DNA of 64,000 nucleotides, taken from assembly GCA_037501455.1 (NCBI GenBank), contig CM074865.1:51354501-51418500 (forward strand), given 5' to 3'. The position numbers were made by a program, and so were the translations under genes. Shown here in pieces: positions 59,161 to 64,000 of this stretch (position 1 is the stretch's first letter; every line of letters starts with the position of its first letter). The stretch is from Lantana camara. Lineage: Eukaryota > Streptophyta > Magnoliopsida > Lamiales > Verbenaceae. Under the pieces are notes generated by a model. The model was not told where the DNA came from. It saw nothing but the letters and a program-made list of their open reading frames with translations, and made no database searches.

Positions 59161-60342
59161 TTAGGAACTACTTGACAATGTGTACATTGCATTAACCTTC
59201 AGCACGGAATTGCATTCCTTTTTTAACCTTGTTGAATTAATTTCTGCTTATTGCATTGGATTCATGCCTTTCGTGTTGAAAATGTGATATAAGCATGCAG
59301 TAATCGCATGCATATATCCTTGGAATGAGTTATAATTTATATGTATGAAGATAATATCAAACCGCAGTCAATCTCTACAACAACAATGGTTTATCGTAGC
59401 TCAATTCTCAGGCATGGAAATTATATGGAACGTACCGGGGAGTATATATAGGAATCCTAGATTCAAGACCTTCTCCGATTAAGATACGGCTCAGAGGTAG
59501 AATCTAGAACTGGAGACCGAGGTATAAAGGAAAAGCTTGCATATTCTATTGGAGATAGTTTGAAGTGACGTTTTACAAGAATCGACACCTACCCTCATAT
59601 TATAGAAGTTAGTCAACCGAATCCATTAGGATCATTCATTCAAGAGAGAAATGAAGAAAATCTAGAAGGTACTTTAATTCGAGGTTCGGATCATTGAAGA
59701 AGCGGTGATAATAAAGGAAACTCAAAGTAAAATCGGTTAATGAGAGATAAGCAACAAGGGACGTCGAGGAGGAGCTTCCAAGTGAATCAAGTTATTTGAA
59801 TTCTAGTCCGGGATAGAAGATTCAAGATATAACAAGGATCAGAAATGGTGAACAATAGGGATCGTCAAGGAGGAAGTTAAGTTTGGACTTGTAGGAAAAG
59901 AAGAGGTGATTTGTGGTGCTTCGGGTTTCGAGTAAGAAAGAGTTTGGCCTGAGATGCTTTAGATTTCGACTAAGATGAAAATGAGTCGGGAAGGGATTAG
60001 AGATAGCCAAGTAATCTGGCAAATGCAAGTTCATGGAAGGTGACAATGCTTAGGACAGGATTTGAGTTCATCTTCCAAATCCAAGCAGAATTGTCGTGTT
60101 ATGAGGTCGAAGTGGGAAATATAGAACAACAAATGGAAACAATAAAGAAAGGCAAAGAATCCTTATAAGGAGATTACGTGCTCAAGTGTAAGCAAGTAAA
60201 CGACAAGTTCTACTATCGATTCGAATTCATAATGTAAATCAAGGGGACTTCATTCGAGGTGACACTAGGAGAAAGATTCGGGACATCGAGTGGAAGAACA
60301 ATTATTAGGAAGAAGTCAAGACACCAAAACCATGGACGTAGA

Positions 60343-60436
60343 AGAATTTGGGTTCAAGAGGTCGTGATCTCGGACCATGGAGTTATACAAGTTGATCCAA
60401 GGAGATCCATAGAAATCTTGAAGACCGTGGGAAAAC
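60343..60436 (+). pseudogene. Possible decayed gypsy RT fragment in L
   Basis: Frame with VQEVVISDHGVIQVDP resembles the [19 protein letters not shown] block of G1 RT (near 25960-26015), with matching bases around GTGATCTCGG, AAGTTGATCC and GAAGACCGTGGGAAA. Similarity is short and judged by eye. Confidence 0.4.
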
Positions 60437-62466
60437 AAGAAATGATCAACAAGTCCAAGCAAGCCCGTGACTAGAGAAATAAGGACAAGCTGCTGAGTTC
60501 AAAACTTACCATAATGGTGACAGATTCAAAACATTCATGGCACGTGCATCATACGTCATTTTGAATTATTTTTACTCTTCCTTAATTATATGCATTGTGC
60601 ATCTCTATTTGCCCTGATTGCCCTAATGCGTTGCATAATTAAATGGTACGTGCATTGGCATCTTAACCCATCATGCATTGTACAGTGTTTACGTGATAGG
60701 AATTTTTTCGCCAAACTCATTCGACATGTGTTACTTCAACCGAGTCATTGTTGAATTAAGGTAAGAAGAATTTTGGATTACCGAGTTTGAGGAAGGAAAG
60801 AGGAAATACCAAGGCTCGGTAAAGTAGAATTGGATTTGAACAAAGAAAATAGATTGTTCTCTCTACGGATCACTCCAAAGTGAATATGACCACTTTCACC
60901 GTACAAATAACTTAGCTAGGATCATTTACACAGAGGGAGCTAAGTCGAGAAGTAATAGAACGAGTTAAAGGAATTGGGATAGAAGTTTTTATGGGGGAGA
61001 GCATGACCAGAAGATGATTTAAAATTCTTTAATGTGCCCAAGTGGATCGCTACTAGAAGGAACAATAGAAATACAAGAGTAACAACGATAGAAATAAGTA
61101 CTTTGGAAGATGAAAATACCCATACAAGGAATGGTCGAGAATCGAATCGTCAATATGGATACAAGTCTACCTTATTGGTTTTACTATGGGACCTATACAA
61201 ACTCAATCTCCCAAGATCGACAAATATAAAGTTTCTAAGAGGACAGAGGAAAGAATAAGTGGCTGAGAGATGAAGATATAGATTTGAGGAGTTCTTTGGG
61301 ATTTGAAATAACAAGGCCGAGTACGGATAGATCGAGTATAATTTTGAATTTTCGATGTGAGCTATTTGATGATGGAGCTATGGAGGGTTTATAAGAATTG
61401 GTAAGCAAGGTAGGGCACAAAAGAGGTCGAGTCGATCTCTATACTTAACAACTGACAAAGTGATAACCAATTTAACCATGGGCTTTGAAAGTACAATAAC
61501 TCGGAAAGCTCATAACATGAATAAGATGGAATATTAGCTCGTTAATTATTATTCTATGATGAGTCGGGAATGTTAATAAGATTTCAGGTTATGTCCAAAC
61601 TGTTAGGGACAAACTCGAGTAGCCGAGGAAGGGCGTATGTGCTTCATGGTGAAGAATGAGTTAATTGGATTAAGATCAAGAGACTTCTAAGATCGGCACT
61701 TCAGACCGTGGTATTTAATAAGGATAAGAGAATTAATTGCGGGACTCCAGATCGTAAAGTTTGGTAGAGAAAGGAAATGGATCAAGGATGGGACCGAGTG
61801 GTTATTCTAATATCGACACATCATGCAATCTTAAAGCTTGGCACTACGAGCAAAGGAACCTTCAACAAAGAAATCAAGTAGATATCCGATTCACTACAAT
61901 GAAGAACCTCCAAACAATGGTGAATGGTACATTAACCATACATATCACGTGCATCATGCATTCCTTAATTCCTGTTGTGTGTAATCGCTTGTTAGTTGCT
62001 TTTGGAGTGAGCGAGTGCCTTAGTAACATGGTAAAACGAGGGTCATGCCGTGCAACGGACTTTACAACGGGTCTTTGGAGACCCTATTTAGAAGCTCATA
62101 GTTGTTCAAGAAACCAACTTCAATCCGTGAAGTTGATGAGTTGACAGAAGACCCGTTTGGGGATTGGAGAACGACTGGTGGAGGTTCGTTAACTAGTCCA
62201 CTCGTGATGCCGAGTTGTGGTATGGTTTGGATGCACTCAAATGGTGGGAGTTGAATCTTTTATGACCCTCCTATCGTGCGAGATGTTCTGACTACTCATA
62301 ATCGGATCAAGTTCGTGAGCAGCTTGAGGTGAAGACCCTTGTGGTTGAAGACCCTTCTCTGAACTAATTCCTGCGGGATGTCGCGAACCCCGCGTGGGAT
62401 GAACACAGAGAGGTTTTGCTTAGAGTTCAGTACTCGAGATAATGGACCTGAGGACAGGTCCTTCTT

Positions 62467-62479
62467 AAGGGGGAGAGGT
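62467..62479 (+). other. Polypurine tract (L)
   Basis: AAGGGGGAGAGGT just before the 3' LTR start TGTGACACCCC. Confidence 0.85.
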
Positions 62480-64000
62480 TGTGACACCCCAGTTTTCTGG
62501 TAAGCCAGGTACGACGTCGCGAGAGAGTTTAATTCAGTAATTATGTGATTTATATGACGTCACATGCCAACGTGTCAACGTGTAATTTTATTATGTGTGC
62601 ATTAGAATTTATTAAATGTACTTGGACTCAGTTGTCCAATAATTGCTCGTTAGGAACCTAATTATAATTAGGGTGTTTTGGGGCCTTCGTGGCTACCTTG
62701 AGCTTGGGAATTCGAATTCGAATTCTAACTTTACCATTGAGTTTGTTTTGGTGATTCGGATTCAATGGAATAACCTTTCCAATTTTCTAAAGCCATTTGA
62801 TACCCCTACCGTTTTAAAATCCGATCCGGGTGGATTGGATCCCTTTTGACCCGACCCGTTTAACTCAGCCCAAAAAAGGAGCCAAGTTCATCTCTCTCCC
62901 TCATTTTCACGTACAAAAAAAGGAAGAGGAAGAGGAAGAGAAGCAAACACCCCCTTTTGGCCATAAACCCTTTGAGCTCAGGTTCTCAAGATCCAACCGT
63001 CCGATCAACGACCTAAGGTAACCATTGTATTCCTCTCGTTAGGTGCTTTAATTCTACGTATATCTTGCAACTTCAAACCCTGCCTAAGTGCCTCTTTGGA
63101 GAAGATGATAAATAGTGACTTTTATAGGAAAAACATGATCCATGCTTTCATTCTTGAACTACTTGATTTAAGATTGAGATATGATGTTTCCTTGAGTTCA
63201 TTTGATGCTTCTTTGATGTAATTTTGGTTGTTGGATGAGTATTGCATACCACTCCACTAATGGAGTTTGAAGAAGAAGAAAATGGCAACTTGTTATATAC
63301 TTGATTTCATGACTTGTAATTGAGATATGTGATTAAGCATGCATACATGAACTTATGCCTTGAATTTGAAGTATTTTGGTTAAGGTTTGAGGTGGTTTTT
63401 TTGAATTTTGGTTTCTCCTGTGTTTAGCCCTGTTTTTGATGCGTTTCTTCAGCCCAGAACATCTACCGGGCGGGTAGTTTGGTGCAGAAGGTTTCTTCTC
63501 CTGCTCTCCCCGGCCGGGTAAATTTGCACCTTGTTTTTCCACGGCCGGGTAGTCCCTCATACGACCTCCGATTGACCTAATTTTTGATCCGTTGGAAACC
63601 TCATGAAGTGTTGAACAACCTCCAATTGGAATCACATCATAATCTTTTCCCATTTGTGATATATTATCAATTAGTTTTGGTGTCGCCATGTTACCGACAA
63701 TCTACTTTCACCCAACTTCGGGTCTAAGCCATTTTCAACTCGCTTTGAACGACAAGTCGAACCACATACCATTTTAAAGGTCTATGTGTCTAGTTTCCTT
63801 TCCAAGGAACAAAACTTAATTCCAACTTCTAGAACTCAAGATATGCTCAATTCTTTACAGCCTGTGCATTTCCAAAATTGCCAAACTTTGTCAAAAACTG
63901 TTTTATCGCCTTCCTTTCACCTCCTCGGCCTCTTATTTGACTTACATGAAATGTTTACATACCTAATTGAATGATTAAATCATTTATGTGTCTAAATGAG
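62480..64000 (+). repeat. Element L 3' LTR, cut by window end
   Basis: Aligns with 47228 onward; about half of the LTR is present. Has donor AAG|GTAACC (63018) and three palindromes (63463-63552). Differences from the 5' LTR are scattered, with small indels, so L is older than G1. Confidence 0.92.

Larger units (their letters stand above)
59083..62479 (+). mobile_element. L internal region, non-coding (LARD-like)
   Basis: About 3.4 kb between primer site and polypurine tract with no frame longer than 127 codons and no gag or pol domain in frame. Composition is A/G-rich. The start resembles the G1 leader (TAGGTCGTACGACTTAGGAACTA against TAGGTCGTACGGCATAGGAACTA; conserved positions 59149-59171). 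One possible RT relic lies at 60343-60436. Either a large derivative mobilised by relatives or a very old pol. Confidence 0.7.

Overview
The window is plant nuclear DNA, most likely from a eudicot, and consists wholly of nested retrotransposons. I found no host gene, rRNA, tRNA gene or CRISPR array. The evidence is plant-type LTR retrotransposons (Ty3/gypsy with a C-terminal chromodomain, Ty1/copia of Angela type), primer sites matching plant initiator tRNA-Met, a plant L1-type LINE with an RNase H tail, and decay by stop-creating transitions. This fits heterochromatin, for example pericentromeric DNA.

Element names used here. LINE: 1-2860 (+), 5' cut by the window edge. T: partial gypsy-type LTR, 2861-3966 (-). 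S: gypsy-type LTR (+), 3967-4892 and 31358-31849, continuing beyond E. O: solo LTR (-), split into 4893-6647, 18320-18403, 20579-20825 and 30765-31357. A: copia element (+), 6648-18319. V: solo LTR (-), 8061-10865, inside A's 5' LTR. W: solo LTR (-), 18404-20578, inside O. G1: full-length Tekay/Del-type chromovirus (+), 20826-30764, inside O. E: gag-only gypsy element (-), 3' LTR 31850-33479 plus 43466-45594, internal part 45595-47227, inside S. G2: second full-length copy of the G1 family (-), 33480-43465, inside E's LTR. L: non-coding, LARD-like gypsy element (+), 47228 to the window end, inside E's gag. B: copia element (-), 49774-58521, inside L's 5' LTR. The deepest chains are T>S>O>A>V and T>S>E>L>B. 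Most insertions show perfect or near-perfect 5-bp target duplications.

The coding parts are broken. G1 and G2 carry different short deletions in reverse transcriptase. A lost most of gag. B lost its primer site, its integrase catalytic Glu and a zinc-knuckle Cys. L and E lack a usable pol.

The most unusual signal is in the LTRs. Although mostly unalike in sequence, the gypsy-type LTRs share one gene-like layout: a 5' splice donor, a cluster of family-specific palindromes, a 60-71 nt segment flanked by AG and GT (a candidate mini-exon), a hairpin with covarying arms, a second 3' splice acceptor, and a covarying terminal stem directly before the initiator-Met primer site. In G1/G2 a further acceptor abuts the gag ATG. 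Two further arrays of hairpins with constant loops and changing but matched stems lie in the copia B leader (55843-56179) and in E (45931-46306). All structural calls were made by eye and need folding and RNA evidence.
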